NCBI GenBank assembly: GCA_029255685.2
Contig: CM055318.2
Location: 33,530,001 to 33,594,000, forward strand
Reading direction: 5' to 3'
Length of the DNA: 64,000 nt
DNA from: Silene conica
Taxonomy: Eukaryota; Streptophyta; Magnoliopsida; Caryophyllales; Caryophyllaceae
This document shows positions 11,203 to 20,676 of the stretch, in pieces. Below the pieces are notes generated by a model. That model made no database searches. It saw only the letters and a list, made by a program, of their open reading frames with translations, and was not told where the DNA came from. How positions within the stretch are numbered: position 1 is the stretch's first letter; every line of letters begins with the position of its first letter. Both the position numbers and the translations under genes were made by a program.

Positions 11203-11865
11203 TTGTTAAATAAATTCGGTGTCCAACACCGTAGGGGTTTAGCTTATCACCCTCAGACTAGTGGTCAAGTTGAGATCTCTAATAGAGAACTCAAGGAGAC
11301 CCTAGCCAAGGTAGTTTCTAAGTCTAGGAAAGATTGGAGTCTAAAACTTGATGATGTTTTATGGGCCTATAGAACCGCGTTCAAAACTCCAATAGGAATG
11401 TCACCATTCCGATTGATTTATGGTAAAACTTGTCATTTACCAGTTGAGTTAGAACGTAAGTCTTGGTGGGCTATATGTGATCTTAATTTAGACCCTAATC
11501 TTTCCCGTGAGAAACGTTTACTGCAGCTTAATGAGTTAGAAGAATTCAGGTTGTTATCCTATGACAATGCTAGGATCTACAAAGAGAAAACAAAGCGCTG
11601 GCATGACAAGAGAATCATTAGGCGTGATTTTCAGGTAGGTGATAGGGTTTTGCTTTTTAATGCTCGTATTCGTCTTTTTCCTGGTAAGCTGAAATCCAGG
11701 TGGAGCGGACCTTACACCATCACAGCTGTCTCAAAATTCAGGTCAATCGAATTAGAAACCTCATCTGGTGAGAGGTTCAAAGTCAATGGCCAATATGTGA
11801 AGCACTTCCGAGGAGAAAATGAGTATGTCGGAAAAGTCGAAGTTTCCTACTTCGACCCTTTTTAG
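11203..11865 (+). pseudogene. pol: Athila-A integrase C-terminal part
   Basis: Returns to the protease/RT frame after the upstream one-base loss. [19 protein letters not shown] carries the third catalytic residue (Glu) of integrase. The GPY/F-type module is visible in [15 protein letters not shown]. There is no chromodomain, as expected for Athila. The stop at 11865 ends pol; the third ORF begins 1.2 kb downstream. Confidence 0.88.
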
Positions 11866-12374
11866 GAAGCTCCTTAGAAGGTAAAAGGTCGTGCGGGACC
11901 TCCTAAACCAGCGCTACACGGGAGGCAACCCGTGCTTTAGTTTAAATTTACGTTTTCTTTTTTTTTTTTTTCTTTTCGTTTTACCCTTTGGTGGAAATTG
12001 AAATCTCTGCAGAAAAAAAAAAAAAAAAAAAAGAGAGAATTCGTCAGTACAGTGGTCGACCGACCGACTTTTCTGGTCGACCGACCACACTGACAACTTT
12101 ATGTACTTTTTCTGGCAGAGTAAGTAAAATTGCAGAGCAGGTAAAAGGACACTGGTCGACCGACCGACTTTTCTGGTCGACCGACCACGATTTTTTTTAC
12201 GGTTTTATTTTTCAGAGTCAAATGTCACGGGTCTGTTATGTTTTGAAAATGCATTAAGTGTTTTCACTCCTTCACCTTCCCAGCATCCCCTCTCTCTCAT
12301 AAAACCCTAAAAACTATTCACCCACCTTCCTCCTTCACCATTTTACTTACTTTCTTTCATTTTCCATCCTCAAG
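11866..12374 (+). other. Athila-A pol/third-ORF spacer with conserved hairpin and palindrome pairs
   Basis: Just after pol, 11908-11934 has CCAGCGCTA and a hairpin with loop AGGCAA (ACGGG...CCCGT), a block also found after pol in Athila-C (62825-62850). An A-rich run follows, then two palindrome pairs at 12054/12075 and 12154/12175 with nine-base spacers. The end of the stretch resembles a transcript leader (pyrimidine-rich, CATAAAACCCTAAAAAC). No coding potential is seen. Confidence 0.6.
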
Positions 12375-13093
12375 GTATGTTTTTCTTTCATTTTCTTTCT
12401 CTCTTTTCAGTTTTATACCTTCTTATTTTTGTTTTAGGTAGTATTAGCTTATCTTTTTAAGTTCAATTTTGCTCTTAATTCCGTTTCCATGCTTGTTTGT
12501 GTGTTTTTATCTTAGTTTTCTTCTTCATTTTAAGTTTATATGCTTAGATCTGTAAATTTTGAGTGATTTTGTGCTGATTAGGATAGTTTAATTCTTCCCT
12601 ATAATTTTTATGCCTCTTTCCGCGCGAAATTCAAACCGCGAAAACCGACCTTTGCACTGTTCACGGTCGACCGACCGGAAACGGAGGTCGGCCGACTGAA
12701 TTTTGAATTTTCTGGGTTTTTATTTACAGATCTGTGTTTTTCTGACGATTGTCGGTCGACCGACCCGAAACTGAGGTCGGCCGACCAGAACCGTGCTTTC
12801 CTGAGTTTAATTCTTATGCAGTTTCTGAACTTTCTTTCGTATAGCGGTCGACCGACCGGGTTTTACGGTCGACCGACCATAACTGCATTTTTCCTAAGTT
12901 TTTCAGTTTCTGATTTCCTGTTGCAGCAGAAATTACAGACCATCTTGAAAAATTTGGTCGACCGACTCGCCCCTGTAGTCGGCCGACCAGAGCTGTGATA
13001 AAAGTTTCTGTTTTGCAATTTTTCGTGCCTAATTTTGTTAAAGCAATGTTTTCATATGCTCATAAGACTTATATTTTTATTTGAACTTTTCAG
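12375..13093 (+). other. Probable leader intron before Athila-A third ORF
   Basis: CAAG|GTATGT at 12375 is a strong plant donor, and a U-rich tract ending TTTTCAG at 13093 is a strong acceptor just eight bases from the ATG at 13101. Athila-C has an equivalent pair before its third ORF. Plant env-class elements are known to splice this mRNA; here splicing is inferred. The intron contains four more palindrome pairs (12665-12988). Confidence 0.6.
12665..12988 (+). repeat. Four palindrome pairs inside the Athila-A intron
   Basis: Pairs start at 12665/12686, 12754/12775, 12846/12867 and 12956/12977. Each spacer is nine bases. The second copy of three pairs has GGCCGAC in place of GACCGAC, still palindromic in its core. 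Confidence 0.8.
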
Positions 13094-13100
13094 CTTTACG

Positions 13101-14343
13101 ATGTCTAGCCGTGATCAAGGTGGGAAGCGCGCACGCACTTCGGGTACAAGCACTTCTAGAGGACGTGTCTCTAGGACGAGAGGTCTAGCAGTGCAGGACA
13201 CGGATAGTTTACCGAACTATCCACAGATCACTTTCAGCTCTCCGGCCCAGAAGGCCCGATTCCTCCATCTCACTGCCTATTGTGTGGTTGTGGCGACCCG
13301 TTTCCTGTGCGTTCCAGCTTTGCATGCCTTGGGATGCCATGACGAGGTGGTATCTATGCTCATTGGGACCGGGTTTGCAGGCCTTGTCACTATGGACGAG
13401 ATCACCTACCGCCTTCTCACTCTTGAGTTCTTCTCCTCCGTCACCTTTGATTCGGGGGCACTTCACCCCGGCTATGATAATTTTTGTATCTCTTTTCGCA
13501 TGTTCAATGAAACTTATGCTTTAACTTTAACCCAATTTGCTCAAATTTTGGGTCTGTCTTCTGAGGGTCTTACTGATGACCCTACGGGGTCGTATTCTGA
13601 TATGTGGTCCTGTATTTCTGATTCCAGCGATGTGAAGAAGAAAAACAGTACCATCCACCTTCCCACCCCCCGTTATTTTTTGCGTCTGTTGGCCAACACT
13701 GTTTTCGGCCGCAAAGAGTCTCAAAATGTTAACAACATTGAGCTCTCTATTTTGTCTGGTTATCTTAACATCAGATGTACGGGTCAGCAGTCTTACAACA
13801 CTGCTTATTTGGTCGCCTCTCACTTCGTATCGGTGGGCGAGGGAACTTCACTGACTACTATCGTTTGTGGTGGGCTAGTCACTCGATTAGCCCGCTCTTT
13901 TGTACCCCAGTTCCCTCGCTATGAGGATGCGGTCGACCCTCTCTCCCGATACATGGACATGGCTTATGTCAGGTCCGTGCGTTGGGTCAACAGGAGAGAT
14001 TATTGGAAGATAGACACCTATCTCAGTGATCGCATCCCCATCACCATGGCTCCCCCTATGTTCCCCCTTTCTACTGTTGTAGGGGAGCCCCGACCACTAC
14101 TCCCGTCTTACCGCCTCCCGCTTAGGGGAGGCACTTCTAGAGGTTTCAGGGCCCCTGCTCCCGGTGGCCACCATACCACACCTGGGACAGGGTACCCATC
14201 TGATTTTACTGCTACTCCTAATGTTTATGTTCCTCCTTTTGTTGATGACAGATCTATGCCACAAATGATGGCGAGTCTTTGCACGCAGTTCAGCCAAAAA
14301 CGGTTGGACGATAGTCTCTTCCAATACCCGGTTTACAGGGAGT
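13101..14343 (+). pseudogene. Athila-A third ORF, 5' part (ATHILA ORF-1 family)
   Basis: The first 414 codons of the third ORF (Pfam ATHILA ORF-1 family, PF03078, often called env-like). It starts basic (MSSRDQGGKRAR...), then a conserved core with VSMLIGTGFAGL, LTLEFFSSV, FCISFRMFNETYALTLTQFAQILGL and FGRKESQNVNNIELSILSGYLN. No signal peptide or membrane span is visible, so an envelope role is not supported by this sequence. Athila-B interrupts it at 14344; the frame resumes exactly at 33974. Codons after 14343 in the same open frame are Athila-B LTR and do not belong to the protein. Confidence 0.85.
14339..14343. repeat. Left copy of GGAGT duplication (Athila-B)
   Basis: GGAGT precedes the TGATGAGC start of Athila-B and recurs at 33969-33973 after its CCATCA end. 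Confidence 0.92.
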
Positions 14344-14504
14344 TGATGAGCTCCATTTTGGTCATCATTTCCTTTGCATTTTCTCTGTTTTCGGTTACGA
14401 TTCGGCCTCGATTTGCGTGTCTTGAGGTGTTTTTACGTCCGTTGCCTCGTATATTCCTATTCTGTCCAATTTTTGTAGGCATTACGGCGGGGGCGCAGAA
14501 ACGA
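14344..14504 (+). repeat. Athila-B 5' LTR remnant
   Basis: Identical by eye to the first 161 bp of the full LTR at 15518, then joined to internal 3' sequence matching 24836 onward. The join lacks long homology. It marks a deletion that removed the rest of the first LTR and most of one internal region. Confidence 0.9.
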
Positions 14505-15517
14505 GTAAATTTGGAATGCTCTTGTCAATGATCATAAGAAGTGGAAATGTTCTGAAAAAAAGAAACAAAGAAGCCTCAAGTGAAAAAGAAAAGAAAAAAA
14601 AAATGGTTAATGAAAAAGGAATAAGAACATGTTGTTTTGGTGGAGGCGTACCACTTCGATGTGCTTTGGAGGGTAGTCATTGAGTTGGCTTCCCACTTGG
14701 TTGTGAATTCGACCGCCCAAAGACAGAGTGATTGTCACCCCGATAAGCTATTGTCTAGAGGTTAACCGGTTGCCTAATAAGCGATTGGCGAAAGCAAAGG
14801 ACATTAGCACGCGTGGGACAAACCCCATCCTAACTCATGGCATGAAAAAGAAATGAAAAAAAAAAAAATTGAATGAGGTCAAGTTTTGATTGTAATCCAC
14901 CATCTTGTATTGATTTGAGCATTTCATTCCAAAAAAAAATCAATTTTGCCTTGCCGTTTTGTCGATCTTGGGACGACCCATGACCTTTACTTTGTGAAGA
15001 ATCTAGACTTGTTGTATCTTTTGCCTTTAGCATTGCGGGGATCATCATTCCATTCCATCCGATCGCCCTTGACAAAAGTATTTGGATAACGGTTATGAAA
15101 GTAGCCTAGTTTAGCATGATTTGGCGGTGTTTTGTTGTCATCCTTCTTGCCTTAGTGACTTGTAGAATTAATATTTGTGAAGGAGTTTACGACTTTGAAT
15201 TTGTTCTCTTTTAGTTGTTTTCCACCGCTTGAATGAGGCAAGCGGTTTTCTTTCTTTTCTCGATGCATGTTGCTTGTTTATATGTGTTTTGTTTTGATTT
15301 GTTTGCATCAAAAGTTTTGTAGCAAGACCTTACTTGCCTTGCAATAGGGCATTCTCCCTCATGAATGTCAAATTGTGAGTTGAAAGGGCTACGGGTGTAG
15401 CTAAACCCGATTCGGCTTATAGTTAGCTTAGTTAGTTGTTTCTTTGTTTTTAATAAGGGTTATATAGTTACTTGATTTCTTACTCGAGGACGAGTAAGGT
15501 TTAAGTGTGGGGAATTC
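14505..15517 (+). other. Athila-B 3' internal region, first copy
   Basis: About 1 kb of non-coding sequence matching 24836-25845. It ends with the stem-loop at 15479-15498 and the polypurine tract AAGTGTGGGGAATTC just before the LTR. Small ORFs in it recur unchanged in each unit but have no family features. Confidence 0.85.
15479..15498 (+). other. Pre-PPT stem-loop, Athila-B
   Basis: CTTACTCG-AGGA-CGAGTAAG: perfect 8-bp stem and four-purine loop, four bases before AAGTGTGGGG. Copies are at 25807-25826, 29010-29029 and 32214-32233. The equivalent stems in Athila-A and C differ at paired positions. Confidence 0.8.
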
Positions 15518-15750
15518 TGATGAGCTCCATTTTGGTCATCATTTCCTTTGCATTTTCTCTGTTTTCGGTTACGATTCGGCCTCGATTTGCGTGTCTTGAG
15601 GTGTTTTTACGTCCGTTGCCTCGTATATTCCTATTCTGTCCAATTTTTGTAGGCATTACGGCGGGGGCGCAGAAACGAGACAAATCGACCCGAATTTGGA
15701 GCGATTTATGAAGAATTGTGAAGGATTTGTGATTGTTGCCTCCCAGGCCC

Positions 15751-16195
15751 TCCCAGCCGGTCCCCAACCGGCGGCCGGTCGGCCGGCTGGGAGCTCTGAC
15801 TTAGGATTTTTGGCGTAAAAGAAGAGAAAATGCAGATTCATGGAACAAGGCCCCCAGCCGGTGGCCAACCGGCAGCCGGTCAGCCGGCTGGGGAGGCTTT
15901 CCTATACTTAGCCAAATTCGAAGAATGAAGAAAATGAATTGTTGGGCAGAACTCTGAAAAAGGACTCCCAGCCGGTGGACAACCGGCAGCCGGTCCACCG
16001 GCTGAGGGGACCTGTGCTGAAAGAAGTTTGAAGAAAAAATCAGAGCTGAAAGATAGGCTTCCCAGCCGGTGCCAGACCGGCAGCCGGCCGGTCGGCTGGG
16101 AATGCATGATCATTGAAGAAATTTGAAGAAAAACTCAGAACTCAGATTTTGGGCTCTCAGCCGGTCCACCACCGGCGGCCGGTCGACCGGCTGGG
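15751..16195 (+). promoter_or_regulatory. Five CAGCCGGT/ACCGGCTG hairpin units in Athila-B U3
   Basis: Each unit runs CAGCCGGT ... GCCGGT ... ACCGGCTG over 36 bp, at about 15754, 15855, 15968, 16063 and 16158. The outer arms are inverted repeats; the inner AGCCGGT copies start 18 bp apart in all five. The last unit ends 26 bp before the TATA box. Regulatory role is inferred from place and repetition. Confidence 0.7.
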
Positions 16196-16220
16196 AAGCA
16201 TTTTTCGTATTTCCGCACTC

Positions 16221-16228
16221 TATATAAA
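16221..16228 (+). promoter_or_regulatory. TATA box of Athila-B LTR
   Basis: TATATAAA within CACTCTATATAAACCC. Also at 26549, 29752 and 32956 in the other LTR copies, so each truncated LTR keeps a promoter. Confidence 0.7.
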
Positions 16229-17236
16229 CCCGCACTTGTGTAGACTTTTTATGACGCATTAGTACGTGACTTTTACACATTTTTCTAGGGTTTTGCACTG
16301 TTCCATTGTTCTATACTTAGACTCAAAAAACTCTCTTAATATTTTAATCCTCTTTAGATCTTAGTTTAATCTTTCAATATTAGTTAATCCTTTCTTAGTA
16401 ATTCTCTTAGCTTTGTTCTTGGGCAATTTTAGAAGACTCTTATTGGGTTGTAATTTGAGGGTTTGAGAGAATCCTCCAAGTTGTAATCCAAGTTCCTTGC
16501 TTTTTCCTTATTATTGGTATAATCTTCTTCATCTCTACTTTATCTTTGCATTTCATTTAAGTTTTGCTTGTTCAATTACTTACTCTCATTAATTTCCACC
16601 ATGTTTAGCATTAATACTTTATTTGTTCAAGTTTATTCCTTAGCCATGTGTGAGTAGTCTTATTCTAGGGTTAGGGGGTTTGCTTGGGTAGTTAGTAGCC
16701 ATGAAAAATGCCTAGAGTTAGTCTTGTTTGCTTCTTTGGTTAAGTTTTCGCATCTTGCATGTTATGTGTTTGATGAAATGCCTCAACGACGGTTGGGTGT
16801 TAGTCTTCACTTTGTTTGCTTTAGACGAAAGTCTTGGGGTTTCATGAGCATGCTTGTGTGTTAGGTTAGCTTGGTTTGTAGCGAAAGCTAGGACTAGACT
16901 CGACCTAAGGGTTTGTCAACTCGAGAGAAGAGACAACCCTAGACTTACCATAGAAGTGATACAAGACCGTTATCTTACATTTGGCTCCCGACTTACCTAG
17001 GTGACCCCCGACACCCTAGTCCTCTTTATCATCAACTTCATCTAGATTTACTTGCTTTAGTAGTTAATTAGTTTTTCCAAACCAAAACCTTTTACTCCGA
17101 CTCATACTAAAATTAAAGCATAACTATACAACTTCCCCACCGTCTTTTGGGTTCGACCCTAAATTATACTACTTAATTTGGGTTCTTTATAAATGTGTTT
17201 GGTGCCGGTATCGACGACAAAATCCGGCCATCAAAA

Positions 17237-17254
17237 TGGCGCCGTTGCCGGGGA
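17237..17254 (+). other. Athila-B primer-binding site (tRNA-Asp)
   Basis: TGGCGCCGTTGCCGGGGA, three bases after the LTR, is the standard Athila site matching the 3' end of tRNA-Asp. It is the only one in the array because the other LTR copies are not followed by a 5' internal region. Confidence 0.92.
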
Positions 17255-17418
17255 CGGTGTTTAGAAGTTGTGTAGTTTAGTTTTAGTTTTAGTCTTGAGT
17301 TAGTTGAGCTTGCTTTTGTTTTGATAAAAGATTTGGTAGTTATTTGTAGAGTGCTTGTTTTATTGCTCACCCTAGTGTTTGATAAACACTAGGACGACTA
17401 ATTGGTTTGCTAAGTTTT

Positions 17419-20400
17419 ATGCCTAGGGGTGACTCTAGCTCTTTGTTGTCATCTTCCGAACCGGAGAGGCTCTTTCGGGCCCTAAGGAGGAAGACTATTG
17501 CAAGGGTGAGAATTGCGTCTCAAGCTTCTACTAGCCAAAACAACCCCTCTTCATCCGAACCACCAAGTCCCAATCAAAGCAATCCTAGCCCAACATCCGA
17601 AAGTTTTGACAATCCGTTTTATCAATCACCACCACAATCACCACACTCCCCAAACAACCATCAAATTCATATAATGGCCGCTCTTCGTGATTATAACCGA
17701 CCCAATCACAATGACACCACCAATCCAATCAACTTCGGGGTTCTTGTTCCTCAAAATTTCGAAATACATCCTTCCCAAATGAGTTCAATCGAAAAGAATG
17801 CCTTTAGCGGGGCTTCCCACGAAGATGCTCATGGGCACCTAAGAAAATTCAAGGGTAAAGTCGCGATGATAAAGAAGACCGGAGTACCCGAGGAGACATT
17901 AAGGCTTATGCTTTTCCCCTATTCCTTAACCGACAAGGCCGATAGGTGGTTAAATGTCCATGCTCCAAATACATTCACCACATGGGATGACTTGGCAACG
18001 GCTTTCCTTGCCAAGTACTACCCATCATCCAAGACCGCGATGCTCCGGAATGAGATAACACAGTTTCAACAAGACGAGGGAGAGTCTTTGGGAGAAGCTT
18101 GGGATAGATACCAAGATTTGCTAGCCAAGTGCCCACACCACGGGATACCACCTTGGTACACAACTCAAACTTTTTTCCAAACCCTTCTCTCCCGGACTAA
18201 GGAAATGGTTAATGCATCGGCGGGTGGTAGCTTTGACCACTTGCCACATGAGGAAGGAACGGAACTCATTAAGAAGATTGTTGATTCGGAGGAAAACTAT
18301 GGTACTAGGGGGAATGTCTTGAGGAAGAGTAGTAAGTACCCTAGTGAGCACCTCTCCAATGCTAAGGCAAACGAAGAAACCAACGCCAAGTTGGATATGC
18401 TAACCAAGAAATTGGAGGAATTGACAAAGGGCTCCACTAGCAAAGAAACCAAGAGCAAAGTCCCGGGAATGTACCAAGTTAATAGTGTTGTTTCGTGTGA
18501 CTTATGTGGGGGATGCGGGCATACTTTTGATGTGTGTGCAAACAACAATTCCTATGAGGGAAGTGAGAGTATGGAGGAGGTATATGTTTTCCAAGCCTTT
18601 AACAACCCAAAAAACCCAAATACTTTCAACCCAAATTCGAACTATTACCATCAAGGTATCCGAGGAAGTCCCTATATGAGCTACAAAAGTACCAATGTGT
18701 TGAATCCTCATCAAATCCAACAACCTCAAGGGCAAAATCCCCCCGGTTTTCAACCAAGGGGAGGAAACTTCAACCCGAGAAACAATTACAACAACAACTT
18801 TTACCAAGGGAATCAAACCAACCAAGCCAATCAAGGCTTTCAACAAAGTTTCAATGACCCGAACTTTAATCCAAATCTCCAAAACAACCAAAACCCACAA
18901 AATTTCAATGCAAATTTCAATAACAACCCAAACTTCAACAACCAAAACAACAACCAATACCATAACCAACAAAATTTTCACAACCCAAACCACCAACAAA
19001 ACTTCCACAACAACAATTTCAACAATCAAAGTCTCAATGACCAAAATTTCAACCAACCATTTCCTAACCACCACCAAAACCCAAACTTCAACAACCAAGG
19101 TCCCAAAGCAAATCAACAAAGTGGGGGTGCAAGGAATGACTACGGGTTTTCCTTGCCCCTTACCAACACACCTCATCAAGATCTCTCAAGTGACTCCCAA
19201 GTTGGAGAGTTGCTTAAACTTGTGAAAGGCATGCAAGCGACACATAATCAAGAAATGATGAATTTGAAGACGGCAAATCAAAAAGAGATCCGGGAGATGG
19301 AGGCTAGAGTTGCTTCACAAGCCTTAGCCAACCCACAAAGGCCACCGGGCGGCTTTCTTGCCCAAGGTCAAAGCTCCCGGGATGCTTCAAAACCACATGG
19401 TGTCAATGCTATTACGACAAGCAAGAATGAGCAACCAATGCTTGAGAGGAGAGATGATGAAGGAGGATCGAAGGTAGAGCAAGTTATGACGGTATTAGGG
19501 AGAGGAAGTGAGAAATGTGTTGAGGAGGAGGTGATGGTGATGGTGTCCAACACTCCTCCGGATGATTGTAATGAAGTCGACATTGATGACTTAGACTTTG
19601 TGATGCAACAAGTCTTGAACATTCCAAAGAAGAAAATAGATGAAGGGAAAGAGAACATGGAGAAAGGAAAAAGTGTTGTCGAAGAAGAGTCCGAGCATGG
19701 AGAAGGCCTCATTGAGAGGAGAGTTTGTGAGTTCTTCCGAAAAATTACAAGAGGAGATCCTCGTTGTGAGGAATTGATGAAGCTTGTAGAGGAGGTGGAG
19801 GCAACAATCCCCTCCCGAGGAAAGAAAAGAGAAGTGAATGCAATCATGTCCGCCAAGAAAGTCCCATGCACCCTCCCCATCAAACTCGGAGATCCGGGTA
19901 GCTTTTCGATAAGTTGCCATGTTGGAGGGAAGAAGATTGATAATGCATTATGTGACTTGGGAGCCGGCGTGAGTGTTATGCCTCTAGCTATGGCCAAGAA
20001 ATTGGATGTCAAGAGTTTGTCTCCCGCTACAACTCCTATCACTCTTGCGGATGGTACCGAAAAACTTCCTCTAGGGGTGCTTGAAGATGCTATCGTCAAG
20101 GTGGGGAATCTATCCATTCCCACCGACTTCGTGATATTAGACGTCCCCGTCGGTAGTAGCTCCTTCGTAATACTCGGTAGGCCATTCTTGGCCACCGGAG
20201 GAGCGACTATTGATGTGAAGAGAGGAAAGTTATCATTCGAAGTGGGAGAGCAAGTGGCGGAGTTTGAACTTCCGGAAGCTCCCGATACAAGTTCCAAGGA
20301 GAAGAAAGTTGGCATGGTTGCAAGTTTGTTGGTGAATGATGTCCCTAAGATGTTTGATGAGAAGGGAGTCATGGAAAATATGATCTTGAAAATTGAGGAT

Positions 20401-20676
20401 GCTAGTTTTACTAGCGAGAAGTTGTTGGGTCCGGAGAAGAGAGACCATGACAAAGAGCAAGGAAGACCAAGTTGTGCTAGTTCTTTTAAAGACCCTTTGG
20501 TTGAAAAAGGGGACCTAGAGGAGCTAATTGCCGGAAAAGATGTCAAAGCTCGAAAGTTGATAATGAGCAAGATGGAAACTCGAAGTGAGAGCAAAGTGGA
20601 AGCCCCGTCCGCGGCTTTTGACCTTTTCTTAAGGTCCCTAGCTAGCATGGACGATGTCTCAACCTACAAGACTTGA
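17419..20676 (+). CDS. gag-pro: Athila-B gag-protease, intact
   Basis: An unbroken frame of 1085 codons from ATG 17419 (a TTG 12 bases upstream is not a likely start). Residues ~105-260 are retrotransposon gag (PF03732), with DRWLNVHAPNTFTTWDDLATAF and GEAWDRYQDLLAKCPHH. A zinc knuckle CDLCGGCGHTFDVC (C-x2-C-x4-H-x4-C) lies near residue 360. Residues ~395-575 are extremely Asn/Gln-rich. Protease is near residues 820-960, with LCDLGAGVSVMPLAMAKKL (D-L-G-A) and ILGRPFLATGGATIDV. The protein ends about 130 residues later. RT, RNase H and integrase, which should follow, are wholly absent: the next gene is the third ORF 1.06 kb downstream. Confidence 0.92.
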   Translation: MPRGDSSSLLSSSEPERLFRALRRKTIARVRIASQASTSQNNPSSSEPPSPNQSNPSPTSESFDNPFYQSPPQSPHSPNNHQIHIMAALRDYNRPNHNDTTNPINFGVLVPQNFEIHPSQMSSIEKNAFSGASHEDAHGHLRKFKGKVAMIKKTGVPEETLRLMLFPYSLTDKADRWLNVHAPNTFTTWDDLATAFLAKYYPSSKTAMLRNEITQFQQDEGESLGEAWDRYQDLLAKCPHHGIPPWYTTQTFFQTLLSRTKEMVNASAGGSFDHLPHEEGTELIKKIVDSEENYGTRGNVLRKSSKYPSEHLSNAKANEETNAKLDMLTKKLEELTKGSTSKETKSKVPGMYQVNSVVSCDLCGGCGHTFDVCANNNSYEGSESMEEVYVFQAFNNPKNPNTFNPNSNYYHQGIRGSPYMSYKSTNVLNPHQIQQPQGQNPPGFQPRGGNFNPRNNYNNNFYQGNQTNQANQGFQQSFNDPNFNPNLQNNQNPQNFNANFNNNPNFNNQNNNQYHNQQNFHNPNHQQNFHNNNFNNQSLNDQNFNQPFPNHHQNPNFNNQGPKANQQSGGARNDYGFSLPLTNTPHQDLSSDSQVGELLKLVKGMQATHNQEMMNLKTANQKEIREMEARVASQALANPQRPPGGFLAQGQSSRDASKPHGVNAITTSKNEQPMLERRDDEGGSKVEQVMTVLGRGSEKCVEEEVMVMVSNTPPDDCNEVDIDDLDFVMQQVLNIPKKKIDEGKENMEKGKSVVEEESEHGEGLIERRVCEFFRKITRGDPRCEELMKLVEEVEATIPSRGKKREVNAIMSAKKVPCTLPIKLGDPGSFSISCHVGGKKIDNALCDLGAGVSVMPLAMAKKLDVKSLSPATTPITLADGTEKLPLGVLEDAIVKVGNLSIPTDFVILDVPVGSSSFVILGRPFLATGGATIDVKRGKLSFEVGEQVAEFELPEAPDTSSKEKKVGMVASLLVNDVPKMFDEKGVMENMILKIEDASFTSEKLLGPEKRDHDKEQGRPSCASSFKDPLVEKGDLEELIAGKDVKARKLIMSKMETRSESKVEAPSAAFDLFLRSLASMDDVSTYKT

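Larger units (their letters stand above)
15518..17233 (+). repeat. Athila-B full LTR (functional 5' LTR)
   Basis: TGATGAGCTC...CCGGCCATCA, 1716 bp, followed by the primer site. U3 holds five hairpin units (15751-16195) and then TATATAAA at 16221. Other full copy: 32253-33968. Confidence 0.95.

Noticed and set aside
14344..14531. Last 62 codons of the open frame that begins with the Athila-A third ORF
   Set aside because: This is Athila-B LTR and 3' region read in frame by chance; the genuine C-terminus is at 33974-34161.
15751..16195. CRISPR-like array of repeats
   Set aside because: Units are divergent hairpins with unequal gaps in a plant LTR, without cas genes; the larger tandem units are 3.2 kb.
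18502..19179. 225-codon Val/Leu-rich minus-strand ORF
   Set aside because: Antisense of the Asn/Gln-rich gag tract (AAC/CAA codons read as GTT/TTG).
19368..20648. 426-codon minus-strand ORF opposite gag-protease
   Set aside because: Ser/Thr/Pro-rich antisense of a highly supported gag-protease frame, with no family features.
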